DNA of 64,000 bases from Oxalobacteraceae bacterium (GTDB lineage: Bacteria; Pseudomonadota; Gammaproteobacteria; Burkholderiales; Burkholderiaceae_D), in the NCBI GenBank assembly GCA_947374865.1, contig CANCDR010000005.1, positions 85,217 through 149,216 of the forward strand, read 5' to 3'. A model generated the notes under the pieces. It made no database searches. It saw only the letters and a list, made by a program, of their open reading frames with translations, and was not told the origin of the DNA. This document shows, in pieces, positions 8,625 through 19,273 of the stretch; the first letter of the stretch is position 1; every line of letters starts with the position of its first letter. The translations under genes were made by a program, and so were the position numbers.

Positions 8625-11600
8625 TTACACCAGCACCCGTTCAATGCCACCGTTGTTGGCTTTTTCAACGTACTCCGGCATCCAGTTCTCGCCCAATAAA
8701 TGGCGCGCCATTTCGATCACGATATAGTCGGCTGTGGTGTCGCTGTCATCGTTATAACGCGACAAACCCTGCAAACACGAAGGGCAAGAGGTCAGAATTT
8801 TTACATCGCCGGTAAAGCCGTCCGCGCGCAGTTTGTCGGCGCCCTTGAGCATCTCTTCTTCCTTGCGAAAGCGCACCTGCGTCGAAATATCCGGCCGCGT
8901 AACCGCCAGGGTGCCCGACTCGCCACAGCAGCGTTCGTTCTTTTCGATCTTCACGTTATCGATGGTGCTGATCAGGGCATTGACCGTCTTGACCGAATCC
9001 TGCATCTTCATCGGATTATGGCAAGGCTCGTGATACATATAACGCGTACCGTCGACGCCTTCGAGTTTGAGTCCTTTTTGCAGCAGATAATCATGGATGT
9101 CGATGATCTGGCAGCCGGGGAAAATTTTCTCGAACTCGTAACTTTCCAGCTGGTCGTAGCAGGTGCCACACGAAACCACGACTGTCTTGATGTCGAGATA
9201 ATTGAGCGTATTGGCCATACGATGAAACAGCACCCGGTTATCGGTCATCATTTTTTCGGCCTTGTCGAACTGGCCGTTACCGCGTTGCGGATAGCCGCAG
9301 CACAGATAACCCGGCGGCAGTACTGTCTGCACACCGACATGCCACAACATGGCTTGCGTAGCTAAACCCACCTGCGAAAACAGTCGTTCCGAGCCGCAGC
9401 CAGGAAAATAAAAAACCGCTTCCGTATCGGCCGTCGTCATTTTCGGATCGCGGATGATGGGGATGACTTTGTCGTCCTCAATATCGAGCAGCGCGCGGGC
9501 GGTTTTTTTAGGCAGATTCCCAGGCATCTTTTTATTGATGAAGTGGATCACCTGCTCCTTGAGGGCCGGCTTGCCCACCGTCGACAGTGGCGCCTTAGTC
9601 TGTTTTTTGGCAAACTTTTTGAGCAGATCGTGCCCGAGTCGCTGCGCTTTATAACCCCAGCCCATCATCACCTGACGCGTGGCGTTGATGGTCGCCGGAT
9701 CGGTGGCATTGAGGAAGAACATCGCTGCCGTCGTGCCCGGATTGAATTTTTTCTGGCCCATCTTGCGCAGCAAATTACGCATGTTCATCGACACTTCACC
9801 GAAGTCGATATCGACTGGACACGGCGTGACGCACTTATGGCACACCGTACAATGGTCGGCCACGTCGGAAAATTCATCCCAGTGTTTGATCGATATGCCG
9901 CGCCGGGTCTGCTCTTCGTACAGGAAGGCTTCCACCAGCAATGAGGTAGCGAGAATTTTGTTACGCGGCGAGTACAACAGATTCGCCCGCGGCACATGGG
10001 TCGCACACACCGGTTTGCATTTACCGCAGCGCAGACAATCCTTGATGCTGGTGGCAATGGCGCCAATATCGCTCTGCTGCATGATCAGCGATTCATGCCC
10101 CATCAAACCGAATGACGGCGTATAGGCATTGCGCAGATCCGCCGCAAACTCGGGCAAGTTGAGTAATTTACCTTTATTGAAACGTCCCTCAGGATCGATG
10201 CGCTGTTTGTAAGTACGGAAGTCGGCGATTTCTTCTTCGGTGACAAATTCAAGCTTGGTGATACCGATCCCGTGTTCGCCCGAGATCACGCCATCGAGCG
10301 AGCGTGCCAGTACCATGATGCGCGCAACGGCCGCGTGCGCGATCTGCAGCATCGCATAGTGATCAGAATTGACCGGAATATTGGTATGCACATTGCCGTC
10401 ACCGGCATGCATGTGCAAGGCGACGAACACCCGTCCGCGCAAAACTGTCTTGTGAATCGCGGTGCATTCTTCCAGAATCAGACGGAAAGCGGCGCCATTG
10501 AAAATCTGCCGCAGATGGGCGCGTACTTCGTTTTTCCACGAAATACGGATTGTCCGATCCTGTACCACGTCGAACAAACGCGCATCGGGCTGGGTCGCGA
10601 GTCGTGCTTCAAATACCGGCAAAAGCCGATCCAACCCGAGCGCTGCCAGCTGCGGCATGGCCGACTGCAAAGGCTGATCCAGATGCGCCAGCAAATACGT
10701 CCAGCGAGCGGCCGTGGCGGCCAGCAGTTCATCGGCTTGTACGACACGGTCTTCGAGCAGCTCTTCGGCGGCGATATGCTCACCTTCAGCATCATCGCTT
10801 TTACCCAGCGGTAGATTGGATTTGCGGAAAAATGTCTGTAATTCTTCAACCAGCTGTAGCTTGTTGCGCGTTGAGAGTTCAATGTTAATGCGCTCGATGC
10901 CATCGGTGTATTCGCCCATGCGGTTCAGGGGAATCACCACGTCTTCGTTAATCTTGAAGGCATTGGTATGCTTGGCGATCGCCGCGGTGCGAGCGCGGTC
11001 GAGCCAGAATTTTTTGCGTGCTTCCGGGCTGATGGCGACAAAGCCTTCGCCGACGCGGGTATTGGCAATCCGTACCACTTCCGATGCTGCGCGGGCGACC
11101 GCGTCTTCGTCGTCACCAACGATATCGCCAAACAGCGCCATCTTGGGCAGTACACCGCGTTTGGATTTGGTGGCATAGCCGACCGCGCGCAGATAGCGCT
11201 CATCGAGATGCTCCAGACCCGCCAGAATCGCGCCACCTTTTTTGGTTTCAGCGTCGAGGTAATCCTTGATTTCGACGATCGACGGAATCGCGTCACGCGC
11301 CTGACCAAAAAACTCCAGACAAACGGTGCGGGTAAACTTGGGCATCTTGTGCAAAATCCAGCGCGCCGATGTGATCAAACCATCGCAGCCTTCTTTTTGC
11401 ACGCCCGGCAAACCGGCCAAAAATTTATCCGTGACGTCCTTGCCCAAGCCTTCCTTGCGGAAGGTGCGACCGGGAATACTCAGGGTCTCGGTCTTGAAGG
11501 GCGTGGTAGTTTTGCCCTTCTCAGCCGGATGACGCCATTCGAGCGTGAAATGGGCCATTTCAACGTCATGAATCTTGCCGAAGTTATGGCCTGTGCGGGT

Positions 11601-12626
11601 GACTTCGAGCCAGTCGCCGTTCGGATCGACCATACGCCAGCTGGCCAGATTATCGAGCGCCGTGCCCCATAAAACAGCTTTTTTACCGCCGGCATTCATG
11701 GCGATATTACCGCCAATGCAGGACGCTTCCGATGAGGTCGGGTCGACCGCAAATACGAAGCCGGCTTTATCGGCGGCGTCGGAGACCCGTTTGGTGACCA
11801 CGCCGGCGCCGGAATAAATGGTCGCGTAATCGCGATCAGCGCCCGGCAGACGCAGGATTTCTACCGCGCCCAGCGCTTCGAGTTTTTCAGTATTAATGAC
11901 TGCCGACAGCGGCGTGAGCGGAATTGCCCCGCCGGTATAGCCGGTTCCGCCGCCACGTGGAATGATGGTCAGACCGAGCTCAATACAGCCCTTGACCATA
12001 CCGGCCATCTCTTCTTCGCTGTCCGGGGTCAGCACCACGAAAGGATACTCAACCCGCCAGTCGGTGGCGTCGGTGACGTGCGAGACGCGCGAGAGTCCGT
12101 CAAACTTGATATTGTCCTTGGCGGTATAGCGCCCTAATACTTTGGTGGTGCGCTTACGCAGATCGTAGGTAGCGCGAAATTCGGCTGCAAAATCGGCCAC
12201 AGCCTGGCGCGCCGCGATCAGCAATGCCTCGACATTGGCACTGCGCCGCATGGCAGGTACATCCCCGACATCGGCCAGATCGGTCGTCAGACGGCGTTTG
12301 TCGATTTCACCCAGCCGATGATTGAGCGCGTCGATCAGATCCTGGCGCCGGCGCGGATTGTCGAGCATGTCGTCCTGCAGATACGGATTGCGCCGCACCA
12401 CCCAGATATCGCCCAGCACCTCATACAGCATGCGCGCAGAACGACCGGTCTGGCGTGCGCCACGTAGCTCGTCTAGCAGTCCCCAGGCCTGCTCACCAAG
12501 CAGGCGAATGACGATTTCCCGATCGGAAAACGACGTGTAATTGTAGGGAATCTCACGCAATCGCGTGGGAACGGCGCCCGCAGGGGCATCGGCGAGTAAG
12601 GCTTGGAATTGTGCAGGGGCGTTCAT
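8625..12626 (-). CDS. Fused FAD-linked dehydrogenase / Fe-S reductase (DUF3683, GlcD-GlcF-like)
   Basis: 1333-residue oxidoreductase that joins what are usually separate subunits. Order: N-terminal DUF3683 region (1-~160); FAD-binding PCMH domain ([16 protein letters not shown], then [15 protein letters not shown], ~190-350); FAD-oxidase C-terminal domain ending in [14 protein letters not shown] and [13 protein letters not shown]; two 4Fe-4S clusters ([11 protein letters not shown] and [14 protein letters not shown]); and two CCG cysteine-rich domains ([16 protein letters not shown] and [10 protein letters not shown]). This matches D-lactate/2-hydroxyacid dehydrogenases feeding electrons to quinone; the true substrate is unknown. 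HIT follows immediately. Confidence 0.9.
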   Translation of the reverse strand: MNAPAQFQALLADAPAGAVPTRLREIPYNYTSFSDREIVIRLLGEQAWGLLDELRGARQTGRSARMLYEVLGDIWVVRRNPYLQDDMLDNPRRRQDLIDALNHRLGEIDKRRLTTDLADVGDVPAMRRSANVEALLIAARQAVADFAAEFRATYDLRKRTTKVLGRYTAKDNIKFDGLSRVSHVTDATDWRVEYPFVVLTPDSEEEMAGMVKGCIELGLTIIPRGGGTGYTGGAIPLTPLSAVINTEKLEALGAVEILRLPGADRDYATIYSGAGVVTKRVSDAADKAGFVFAVDPTSSEASCIGGNIAMNAGGKKAVLWGTALDNLASWRMVDPNGDWLEVTRTGHNFGKIHDVEMAHFTLEWRHPAEKGKTTTPFKTETLSIPGRTFRKEGLGKDVTDKFLAGLPGVQKEGCDGLITSARWILHKMPKFTRTVCLEFFGQARDAIPSIVEIKDYLDAETKKGGAILAGLEHLDERYLRAVGYATKSKRGVLPKMALFGDIVGDDEDAVARAASEVVRIANTRVGEGFVAISPEARKKFWLDRARTAAIAKHTNAFKINEDVVIPLNRMGEYTDGIERINIELSTRNKLQLVEELQTFFRKSNLPLGKSDDAEGEHIAAEELLEDRVVQADELLAATAARWTYLLAHLDQPLQSAMPQLAALGLDRLLPVFEARLATQPDARLFDVVQDRTIRISWKNEVRAHLRQIFNGAAFRLILEECTAIHKTVLRGRVFVALHMHAGDGNVHTNIPVNSDHYAMLQIAHAAVARIMVLARSLDGVISGEHGIGITKLEFVTEEEIADFRTYKQRIDPEGRFNKGKLLNLPEFAADLRNAYTPSFGLMGHESLIMQQSDIGAIATSIKDCLRCGKCKPVCATHVPRANLLYSPRNKILATSLLVEAFLYEEQTRRGISIKHWDEFSDVADHCTVCHKCVTPCPVDIDFGEVSMNMRNLLRKMGQKKFNPGTTAAMFFLNATDPATINATRQVMMGWGYKAQRLGHDLLKKFAKKQTKAPLSTVGKPALKEQVIHFINKKMPGNLPKKTARALLDIEDDKVIPIIRDPKMTTADTEAVFYFPGCGSERLFSQVGLATQAMLWHVGVQTVLPPGYLCCGYPQRGNGQFDKAEKMMTDNRVLFHRMANTLNYLDIKTVVVSCGTCYDQLESYEFEKIFPGCQIIDIHDYLLQKGLKLEGVDGTRYMYHEPCHNPMKMQDSVKTVNALISTIDNVKIEKNERCCGESGTLAVTRPDISTQVRFRKEEEMLKGADKLRADGFTGDVKILTSCPSCLQGLSRYNDDSDTTADYIVIEMARHLLGENWMPEYVEKANNGGIERVLV

Positions 12627-12716
12627 AAAACTCTTGGCTAGCGCTAAAGTGCCATTTTAGCTTATTGCCTCGATCAGGGTTCTAACAGCCCTAGCTTCTG
12701 TAGGTCATAGACAAAA

Positions 12717-13208
12717 TTAAGCAAACCAACTAGCAGCCTGTTGCCATAAACCGTCGCTAAAGTGCAGCAGCACAAAGGTGATGACGGCGTAACGCAGAAA
12801 TTTACCCACCGCCATATAGGCCACACAAGGCCAGAACGGCATTTCCAGCCAGCCGGCGACGGCGCACAGCGGGTCACCAATGCCTGGCAGCCAGGCTAGC
12901 AGCAGGGTTTTGGGGCCGCCCCGCTGCAGCCAGCCAAACCAGCGCGACTGGTGGTGGGCTGCAAATACCTTATGCGCGCCCTGTCCCATCCAGTAGTCAA
13001 TCATGCCGCCGAGTGTATTGCCCAGGGTGGCCACCAGCACCACGGGCCAGAACATGTCAGGGCTGATTTTTACCAGCGCAAAGACCGCCGGCTCAGAAGC
13101 CAGCGGCATGAGGGTCGCTGAAATCAGACTGATAATAAATACTGCCGGCAGCCCGACCGCAGGCAGGGAAAGCATTGCAAATAACCAGGCCAGCGCAGAT
13201 TCGATCAT
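12717..13208 (-). CDS. YqaA-family (DedA/VTT-like) inner-membrane protein
   Basis: 163 residues with four to five hydrophobic segments and the SNARE-associated/VTT core: an N-terminal SATLMPLASEPAVFALV, then VATLGNTLGGMIDYWMGQGA and a C-terminal half containing LLAWLPGIGDPLCAVAGWLEMP. These match the YqaA branch of the DedA superfamily, which includes lipid scramblases and proton-dependent transporters. The ATG at 13208 faces ilvA across an ~80-base divergent gap. No substrate can be inferred. Confidence 0.85.
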   Translation of the reverse strand: MIESALAWLFAMLSLPAVGLPAVFIISLISATLMPLASEPAVFALVKISPDMFWPVVLVATLGNTLGGMIDYWMGQGAHKVFAAHHQSRWFGWLQRGGPKTLLLAWLPGIGDPLCAVAGWLEMPFWPCVAYMAVGKFLRYAVITFVLLHFSDGLWQQAASWFA

Positions 13209-13289
13209 GGAGTAGAGGTGTTATGCAGGGCGTTAAGCGAAGTGTCCATTATAATGACTCACAGACATGCCAGAACCCTTTGCCCAATT

Positions 13290-14813
13290 ATGCCCACCAA
13301 TTACCTGCAAAAAATCCTTACCTCTCGCGTCTACGACGTGGCCATCGAAACGCCGCTTGAACTGGCGCCTTCGCTCTCGCAGCGCATGGCCAACCCGATT
13401 TATTTCAAACGTGAAGACATGCAAAGCGTCTTTAGCTTCAAGCTGCGCGGCGCGTATAACAAGATGGCGCACCTGAGTCCGGCGCAAATTAAACGCGGCG
13501 TCATCTGTGCTTCGGCGGGTAACCATGCGCAGGGCGTGGCTTTGTCGGCTGCCAAGCTGGGCTGTCGCGCCGTGATCGTGATGCCGACCACCACACCACA
13601 GGTCAAGGTCGATGCCGTGCGTGCACGCGGCGGTGAAGTCGTGCTGTTCGGTGATTCGTTTACCGATGCCTATGATCACGCAGTCAAACTCGAGAAAAAA
13701 GAAAAGCTGACCTTCGTTCATCCCTTTGATGATCCGGATGTGATCGCTGGTCAGGGCACCATCGGCATGGAAATCCTGCGTCAACACGCCGGCCCGATCC
13801 ACGCCATTTTTGTCGCCATTGGTGGTGGTGGTTTAGTCGCCGGGATTGCCGCCTTTGTGAAGGCCGTGCGCCCGGAGATCCGTATTATTGGTGTGCAAAC
13901 CACCGACTCCGACGCCATGGCGCGCAGCATCAAGGCCGGCCGGCGCGTAACGCTGGCCGACGTGGGCCTGTTCTCGGACGGGACAGCGGTCAAGCTGGTG
14001 GGCGAAGAAACCTTCCGCTTAACCAAGCTGTATGTGGACGAAATTATTCTGGTCGATACGGCCGCCGTCTGCAGCGCCATCAAAGACGTGTTTCAGGATA
14101 CCCGTAGCATTCTGGAGCCCGCCGGTGCGCTCTCCATCGCCGGCGCCAAGGCTTATATCGAGCGCGCTCAGTTGAGCAAAAAGCCGTTGATCAATCAGAC
14201 CATGGTCACCATCGCCTGTGGCGCCAACATGAATTTTGACCGCCTGCGCTTTGTGGCAGAAATGGCCGATAGCGGCACCGCGCGCGAAGCCGTGTTTGCC
14301 GTCACCTTGCCCGAAGAGCGTGGCAGCTTTAAACGTTTTTGCGAGCAAATCGGCCCGCGTAATGTGACCGAATTTAATTACCGCATCAGTGATGCGAGCC
14401 AGGCGCACGTTTTTGTCGGCATGCAAATCGCCCATCATGACGATGCCGGCAAGATCGCGCGCAATTTCGAAAAGCATGGCTTCACCACCCTCGACCTGAC
14501 CAATGACGAGCTGGCCAAGATGCACATCCGCCATCTGGTCGGCGGTAAAAGCGCGCTGGCGCAGGATGAGCTCTTGTATCGCTTCGAGTTTCCCGAGCGT
14601 CCGGGCGCCTTGATGCGCTTTCTCGATTCCATGGCGCCGAACTGGAATATCAGCCTGTTCCATTACCGCAGTCAGGGCGGCGACGTGGGGCGTATTCTGG
14701 TCGGCCTGCAGGTCCCCAAAAAAGAGATGAAGGCCTTCCGCGCATTTCTGGCGACCTTAGGTTACCGCTTCTGGGACGAGAGCAAAAATCCGCTATACAA
14801 GTTATTCTTGTAA
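13290..14813 (+). CDS. ilvA: Threonine ammonia-lyase, biosynthetic
   Basis: PLP enzyme converting L-threonine to 2-oxobutanoate and ammonia, the first step of isoleucine synthesis. 507 residues from MPTNYLQKIL; the frame is open further upstream, but this start matches the family. The PLP lysine lies in FSFKLRGAYNKM (~residue 53), the glycine-rich phosphate loop is GGGGLVAG, and the C-terminal ~180 residues form two ACT-like regulatory domains (TLPEERGSFKRFCEQIG and FEFPERPGALMRFLDSM), the hallmark of the isoleucine-inhibited long form. Confidence 0.95.
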   Translation: MPTNYLQKILTSRVYDVAIETPLELAPSLSQRMANPIYFKREDMQSVFSFKLRGAYNKMAHLSPAQIKRGVICASAGNHAQGVALSAAKLGCRAVIVMPTTTPQVKVDAVRARGGEVVLFGDSFTDAYDHAVKLEKKEKLTFVHPFDDPDVIAGQGTIGMEILRQHAGPIHAIFVAIGGGGLVAGIAAFVKAVRPEIRIIGVQTTDSDAMARSIKAGRRVTLADVGLFSDGTAVKLVGEETFRLTKLYVDEIILVDTAAVCSAIKDVFQDTRSILEPAGALSIAGAKAYIERAQLSKKPLINQTMVTIACGANMNFDRLRFVAEMADSGTAREAVFAVTLPEERGSFKRFCEQIGPRNVTEFNYRISDASQAHVFVGMQIAHHDDAGKIARNFEKHGFTTLDLTNDELAKMHIRHLVGGKSALAQDELLYRFEFPERPGALMRFLDSMAPNWNISLFHYRSQGGDVGRILVGLQVPKKEMKAFRAFLATLGYRFWDESKNPLYKLFL

Positions 14814-14841
14814 AAATTGACGAAAACCGGAGAACGTCGCC

Positions 14842-15546
14842 ATGCAAAGCAGCACAAAACAATACCGCTACTATGATTTTGTCATGGCAGCCTTCGTCAC
14901 CATTTTGCTCTGTTCGAATCTGATTGGTGCAGCCAAGGCGGCCGAAGTTACGCTGCCATTTTTTGGCACAGTCAGCTTTGGTGCGGGTGTTTTGTTTTTT
15001 CCGATTTCCTATATTTTTGGCGATATCCTGACCGAGGTGTATGGCTATGGTCGTGATCGGCGCGTGGTCTGGGCTGGTTTTGGCGCGCTCGCTTTTGCTG
15101 CCATCATGGCTGCAGTCATACTGGCCCTGAAGCCAGCTGCCGATCCTTTTAATGCCGAGTATCAGACCCATCTGAACGCCGTCTTTGGCAACACGCCGCG
15201 CATCGTGCTCGGCTCCATGCTGGCTTTCTGGTGCGGCAGTTTCGTCAATAGCTACGTGATGGCGAAGATGAAAGTCTGGATGCAGGGCCGCAAACTATGG
15301 ATGCGCACGATTGGCTCGACTGTGTGCGGCGAACTGGTCGACTCGAGCCTGTTCTATGTGATCGCGTTTTATGGCATCTGGTCCAATCAGCAGTTATTGG
15401 CGGTGATCGTGGCGCAGTATTTTCTCAAGACCGGCTGGGAAGTCGTCATGACACCGGTGACGTATCAGGTGGTCAATTTCCTCAAGCGCAAAGAGAACGA
15501 AGACTACTTCGACCGCAATACCAATTTCAATCCGTTCCACCTTTAA
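14842..15546 (+). CDS. yhhQ: Queuosine precursor transporter
   Basis: 234-residue integral membrane protein of the YhhQ/QPTR family that imports queuosine precursors such as preQ0/preQ1. Several hydrophobic helices are visible (FVMAAFVTILLCSNLIGAAK; FFPISYIFGDILTEVYGYG; GFGALAFAAIMAAVILAL). The FGDILTEVYGY stretch and FWCGSFVNSYVMAKMK are family landmarks, as is GSTVCGELVDSSLFYVIAF. GGAGA precedes the ATG. It lies 25 bases before queF, so import and reduction of preQ0 are encoded together. Confidence 0.92.
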   Translation: MQSSTKQYRYYDFVMAAFVTILLCSNLIGAAKAAEVTLPFFGTVSFGAGVLFFPISYIFGDILTEVYGYGRDRRVVWAGFGALAFAAIMAAVILALKPAADPFNAEYQTHLNAVFGNTPRIVLGSMLAFWCGSFVNSYVMAKMKVWMQGRKLWMRTIGSTVCGELVDSSLFYVIAFYGIWSNQQLLAVIVAQYFLKTGWEVVMTPVTYQVVNFLKRKENEDYFDRNTNFNPFHL

Positions 15547-15571
15547 TTTATTTTGAGAGCGATGCACAGCA

Positions 15572-16411
15572 GTGACAACACCCAATCATCCGCAGGCATC
15601 CCCCCTTGGCAAGGCTGCCACCTACCGCAGCCAGTACGCGCCCGAACTGTTATTTCCGATCGCGCGCGCCGATAAACGCGCCGAACTGGGTCTGACCAGT
15701 GGCCTGCCATTTTTTGGCCTGGATATCTGGAACGCTTACGAAGTCTCGTGGCTCAACCTGCGCGGCAAACCACAGATCGCCATTGCGACGCTGACGGTAG
15801 CGGCAGATTCACCGAATATCGTCGAATCAAAATCCTTCAAGCTATATTTGAATTCCTTTAACCAAACCCGTCTGCCTGACGCCAATGCCCTGCTCGCATT
15901 GCTGCAGGCTGATTTGTCTGACGGCTTTGGCGCACCGGTGCAGATCAAGCTGACCCTGCCCGAACAATTTGCGCAATTACGCATGGGCGAACTGGAGGGC
16001 CAGCTGCTGGATCGGCTCGATATCGAGATCGATCACTATCAGCCTGACCCTGTACTGCTGCGTGCGGATGCCGACGCGGTGGCGGTCGACGAAACGTTGG
16101 TCTCGCATCTGCTGAAATCGAATTGCCTCGTCACCGGTCAGCCGGACTGGGGCAGCGTGCAGATTCGATATGTGGGTGCGCCGATCGACCAGGAAGGCTT
16201 GTTGCGCTATTTAATCGGTTTTCGCGAGCATAATGAATTTCACGAACAATGCGTCGAGCGTATTTTTGTCGACATCTGGCGCACTTGCAAACCGCAGAAA
16301 TTAGCCGTCTTGGCGCGCTACACACGACGTGGCGGGCTCGATATTAATCCGTGGCGCAGTAACTTCAGCAGCGCCCAGGGGCCCTTAAACTTGCGCGGCG
16401 CCAGACAATAA
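15572..16411 (+). CDS. queF: NADPH-dependent 7-cyano-7-deazaguanine reductase
   Basis: Reduces preQ0 to preQ1 in queuosine tRNA modification. 279 residues, the long bimodular type found in E. coli. Seen: the specificity motif [16 protein letters not shown] (residues ~88-103) and the catalytic Cys of [14 protein letters not shown] (~188). The start is GTG at 15572; a stop 16 bases upstream in the same frame excludes any earlier start, and the ATG at 15562 is out of frame. It follows the precursor transporter gene directly. No preQ1 riboswitch is visible in the short space before the transporter. Confidence 0.95.
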   Translation: MTTPNHPQASPLGKAATYRSQYAPELLFPIARADKRAELGLTSGLPFFGLDIWNAYEVSWLNLRGKPQIAIATLTVAADSPNIVESKSFKLYLNSFNQTRLPDANALLALLQADLSDGFGAPVQIKLTLPEQFAQLRMGELEGQLLDRLDIEIDHYQPDPVLLRADADAVAVDETLVSHLLKSNCLVTGQPDWGSVQIRYVGAPIDQEGLLRYLIGFREHNEFHEQCVERIFVDIWRTCKPQKLAVLARYTRRGGLDINPWRSNFSSAQGPLNLRGARQ

Positions 16412-16513
16412 AACCAAAAATTCCTTACCTAAGCGTAGACGCACTTGGCCGGCATTGCCCGGCGCAATCATTCAAGGCGCTGGCTTTCGGCGCGCATGGC
16501 AGTAAAATACGCC

Positions 16514-16519
16514 TATAAT
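16514..16519 (+). promoter_or_regulatory. Perfect -10 hexamer before ptsN
   Basis: TATAAT at 16514-16519 in an AT-richer pocket (AAAATACGCCTATAATCC). No good -35 hexamer lies 16-18 bases upstream. If used, the transcript begins near 16526, which excludes the upstream ATG at 16445 and supports a GTG start at 16541 or 16553 for ptsN. Confidence 0.45.
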
Positions 16520-16540
16520 CCCGTTCCGGACGACATTCTT

Positions 16541-17023
16541 GTGCCTCACACCGTGAATCATTTTAGTCAAATTCTCTCTCCTGCCAACGTGGCGCTCGAC
16601 ATCGATGTATCGAGTAAGAAGCGCGCCTTTGAGCAGGCTGGCCTGATGTTTGAAAATAACAGTGGCATCGCCCGCTCGACCGTGTCGGATAATCTGTTCG
16701 CCCGCGAACGGCTCGGCTCCACCGGCTTAGGCCATGGCGTGGCGGTACCGCACGGCCGGGTCAAGGGCCTCAAGGCACCATTGGCAGCCTTTGTGCGCCT
16801 GGCGGAACCGATCCCGTTTGAGTCGCCCGACGGCGAACCGGTCAAGCTGCTAATATTCCTTCTGATACCCGATAACGTGACACAGCAGCATCTGGAAATT
16901 CTCTCCGAAGTAGCAGAAATGTTTTCCGATGCGGCGTTTCGTGACATGTTGTCGACCTCCGACGATGCGGCGGCGATTCATGCGCGCCTGATTACGTGGC
17001 AGCCCAGCACCCAGCTATCCTGA
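16541..17023 (+). CDS. ptsN: PTS-Ntr EIIA component
   Basis: Phosphotransfer protein of the nitrogen-related PTS, a regulator rather than a sugar importer. The EIIA domain spans nearly the whole chain; the phosphorylated His is in GVAVPHGR, followed by RLAEPIPFESPDGEPV and LLIPDNVTQQHLEILS. Family members begin close to HFSQILSPANV, so the start is GTG at 16541 or 16553, not the in-frame ATG at 16445, which lies before a likely -10 box. hprK and rapZ follow. In most beta-proteobacteria rpoN and hpf precede ptsN; here they are replaced by queuosine genes. Confidence 0.9.
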   Translation: MPHTVNHFSQILSPANVALDIDVSSKKRAFEQAGLMFENNSGIARSTVSDNLFARERLGSTGLGHGVAVPHGRVKGLKAPLAAFVRLAEPIPFESPDGEPVKLLIFLLIPDNVTQQHLEILSEVAEMFSDAAFRDMLSTSDDAAAIHARLITWQPSTQLS

Positions 17024-17071
17024 TCGCGGGAGCGTGCTGTGCCTTGAGTTTTACTCGAAAGCGAACGCACT

Positions 17072-18010
17072 ATGGCATTTTCTGACCCGCTCACCATTCA
17101 ACAGCTCTACGACGATAATCGCGAGTCGATGGAACTGGGCTGGTTTGCCGGCTTTCCCGGGGGCGAACGGCTGATTTCTGGCGATGCGACCTCGGCGGCT
17201 GATCAGGTCGGCCATCTGAATCTGATTCATCCCGGCCGGATCCAGGTCTTCGGTCATCAGGAAACCGAGTACTACCAGCGCCTCTCCCCCGCATCGCGTT
17301 TGTATCAGACCGAAGAACTCATTAACGGCAAACCGCCGGCCTTCATCATCGCCCAAGGTCTGGAAACGCCGGAGCTGTTATTCGAACGCTGTGACGCCAA
17401 TAACATCCCGCTCTTTTCGACGCCCTTGCCGGCTGCACAGGTGATCGATTTCATGCGCGTTTATCTGTCCAAAAAACTCGCCCAGCGCATCACCATGCAC
17501 GGCGTGTTCATGGACGTTCTTGGCGTGGGGGTGCTGATTACGGGTGAATCGGGTCTGGGCAAGAGCGAACTGGGACTCGAACTCATCTCGCGCAATCACG
17601 GTCTGGTGGCCGATGACGCGGTCGAATTTGCCCGTATCGCACCGCACATGATCGAAGGGCGCTGTCCGCCACTACTGCAAAATCTGCTGGAAGTCCGCGG
17701 GCTTGGCCTGCTCGACATCAAGACCATTTTTGGCGAAACCGCTGTGCGCCGCAAGATGCGCCTCAAGCTCATCGTACACCTGGTTCGCCGTACCACACTG
17801 GAAGAAAATTACGAACGTCTGCCGCTCAATTCGCAGACTCAGGAAGTACTCGGGCTGGCAATCCGCAAAGTCATCATCCCCGTGGAAGCCGGACGCAATC
17901 TGGCGGTGCTGCTTGAAGCGGCGGTGCGCAATACCATCTTGCAGCTGCGCGGCATCGACACGCTCAAGGATTTCATGGACCGTCAACAAAAGGCCATGGA
18001 AGGCGAATAG
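17072..18010 (+). CDS. hprK: HPr kinase/phosphorylase
   Basis: Bifunctional enzyme that phosphorylates and dephosphorylates a serine of HPr/NPr. 312 residues. An N-terminal regulatory domain (1-~130) is followed by the catalytic domain with Walker A GESGLGKS (158-165), [13 protein letters not shown] and the HprK signature in [20 protein letters not shown], then the C-terminal K4-type region [11 protein letters not shown]. Proteobacterial HprK is usually found with ptsN/rapZ, as here, and takes part in PTS-Ntr signalling rather than carbon catabolite control of the Firmicute kind. Confidence 0.95.
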   Translation: MAFSDPLTIQQLYDDNRESMELGWFAGFPGGERLISGDATSAADQVGHLNLIHPGRIQVFGHQETEYYQRLSPASRLYQTEELINGKPPAFIIAQGLETPELLFERCDANNIPLFSTPLPAAQVIDFMRVYLSKKLAQRITMHGVFMDVLGVGVLITGESGLGKSELGLELISRNHGLVADDAVEFARIAPHMIEGRCPPLLQNLLEVRGLGLLDIKTIFGETAVRRKMRLKLIVHLVRRTTLEENYERLPLNSQTQEVLGLAIRKVIIPVEAGRNLAVLLEAAVRNTILQLRGIDTLKDFMDRQQKAMEGE

Positions 18011-18015
18011 CACCT

Positions 18016-18870
18016 ATGCGCATCATACTTATTACCGGCATCTCCGGCTCAGGTAAATCGGTCAGTTTGAATGCACTGGAAGATGCTGGTTACTTTTGTG
18101 TCGATAACTTACCGCCATCACTACTGCGCGCTTTAGTCGCTACCCGCTTAGCCGAAGGGGCAGAAAATCTGGCGGTAGCGATGGACGCGCGCAGTGCCGT
18201 CTCGCTGGCTGGTTTGCCGGCGGATATTCAATTGCTCAAAGCCGAGGGGCATGACATCAAGGTGGTATTCCTGACCTCGACCACGCAAGCCCTGGTGACG
18301 CGTTTTTCCGAAACCCGGCGCAGCCATCCGCTCTCGCACCGACTGGCGCATCATGAAAATCCGCCCAGTCTGCTGGAATGTATTTTGCAGGAGCGGGAGA
18401 TGCTGGTCGCCGTCGAAGGACTGGGGCATGTGCTGGATACCTCAGGTCTGTCGGCAGGCAAATTACGCAGCTGGATCCGCGACTTGCTCGATACCGAGAC
18501 CACGCCATTAACGCTGCTGTTTGAATCCTTTGCCTTCAAATTTGGTGTGCCGCTGGATGCGGATTTGGTCTTCGATGTGCGCATGCTGCCGAATCCGCAT
18601 TACGATCCTAAATTGCGCGCCCTCACCGGACGCGACACAGAGGTAGCGGCGTTTTTGTACGCGCTGCCGCAGGTGGGCGATCTGTTGAACGACATCCGCA
18701 GCTTCGTCGAAAAATGGCTGCCGTCCTTCAAGGGCGATAACCGCAGCTACCTCACCGTAGCCATCGGCTGCACTGGCGGACAGCACCGTTCGGTCTACAT
18801 CGCCGAACGTCTTGCGCAACATTTTCGCGCGCAGGAACATGTAGTGTTGCGGCACCGCGAGTTGGGGTAA
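18016..18870 (+). CDS. rapZ: RNase adapter / P-loop protein RapZ
   Basis: 284 residues, YvcJ/RapZ family. Walker A GISGSGKS at 8-15, the Walker-B-like [24 protein letters not shown], and the C-terminal conserved block [18 protein letters not shown]. In enterobacteria RapZ binds GlmZ small RNA and controls glucosamine-6-phosphate synthase; in other bacteria the family binds nucleotides and its RNA target is not always known. It begins five bases after hprK, so the three genes ptsN-hprK-rapZ form an operon. Confidence 0.93.
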   Translation: MRIILITGISGSGKSVSLNALEDAGYFCVDNLPPSLLRALVATRLAEGAENLAVAMDARSAVSLAGLPADIQLLKAEGHDIKVVFLTSTTQALVTRFSETRRSHPLSHRLAHHENPPSLLECILQEREMLVAVEGLGHVLDTSGLSAGKLRSWIRDLLDTETTPLTLLFESFAFKFGVPLDADLVFDVRMLPNPHYDPKLRALTGRDTEVAAFLYALPQVGDLLNDIRSFVEKWLPSFKGDNRSYLTVAIGCTGGQHRSVYIAERLAQHFRAQEHVVLRHRELG

Positions 18871-19273
18871 TCACACTCCCCTCCGTTTAATCTTCGCCGG
18901 TCGCGCGCGTGTTTATAAAACGTGTACACCCTACTCTTTTTTTTATTTTTTACGATCATGCGTGTGCACTGTATTTAATGCACACGCTTAAACCATTTGT
19001 CGAGTCTGGACAACACGCAAAATTGTCTCGCAAGTGGGCATCTATACAATCAGCTTCCCCCAGTAAAATCAGATTTAATTTAAATGACATCTACGCGAAT
19101 TTTCATATTCGCCATCATCTTTTCTGCGCATGGCATTTGCGCCAATTAAAAGAGTCGACTAAATCTACAACATAAATCATTTATCCCTTGAAGATTACGG
19201 CTTTATATATTTTGGCTTACAGCTCTATTCATATCAATTTAGACGTCATAATTTATTTGAAAGGAAACTGAAA
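18871..19273. other. AT-rich intergenic stretch before the deamidase-like gene
   Basis: 403 bases without a convincing gene. Base composition drops sharply compared with rapZ (runs such as CTTTTTTTTATTTTTTACG), indicating acquired DNA. An 88-codon open frame at 18909-19175 has no ribosome site and looks random. The last 60 bases hold AT-rich promoter-like sequence (CATAATTTATTTG) and the GAAAGGAAACTG ribosome site of the next gene. No repeat, tRNA or integrase remnant was found. Confidence 0.6.

Noticed and set aside
14814..14841. preQ1 riboswitch before the queuosine transporter
   Set aside because: The gap is only 28 bases and contains just the ribosome site.
16445..16540. Upstream ATG extension of ptsN
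   Set aside because: A TATAAT box lies inside it and PtsN homologues begin near HFSQILSPANV.
18909..19175. 88-codon open frame before the deamidase-like gene
   Set aside because: No ribosome site, AT-rich random composition, no resemblance to a protein domain.
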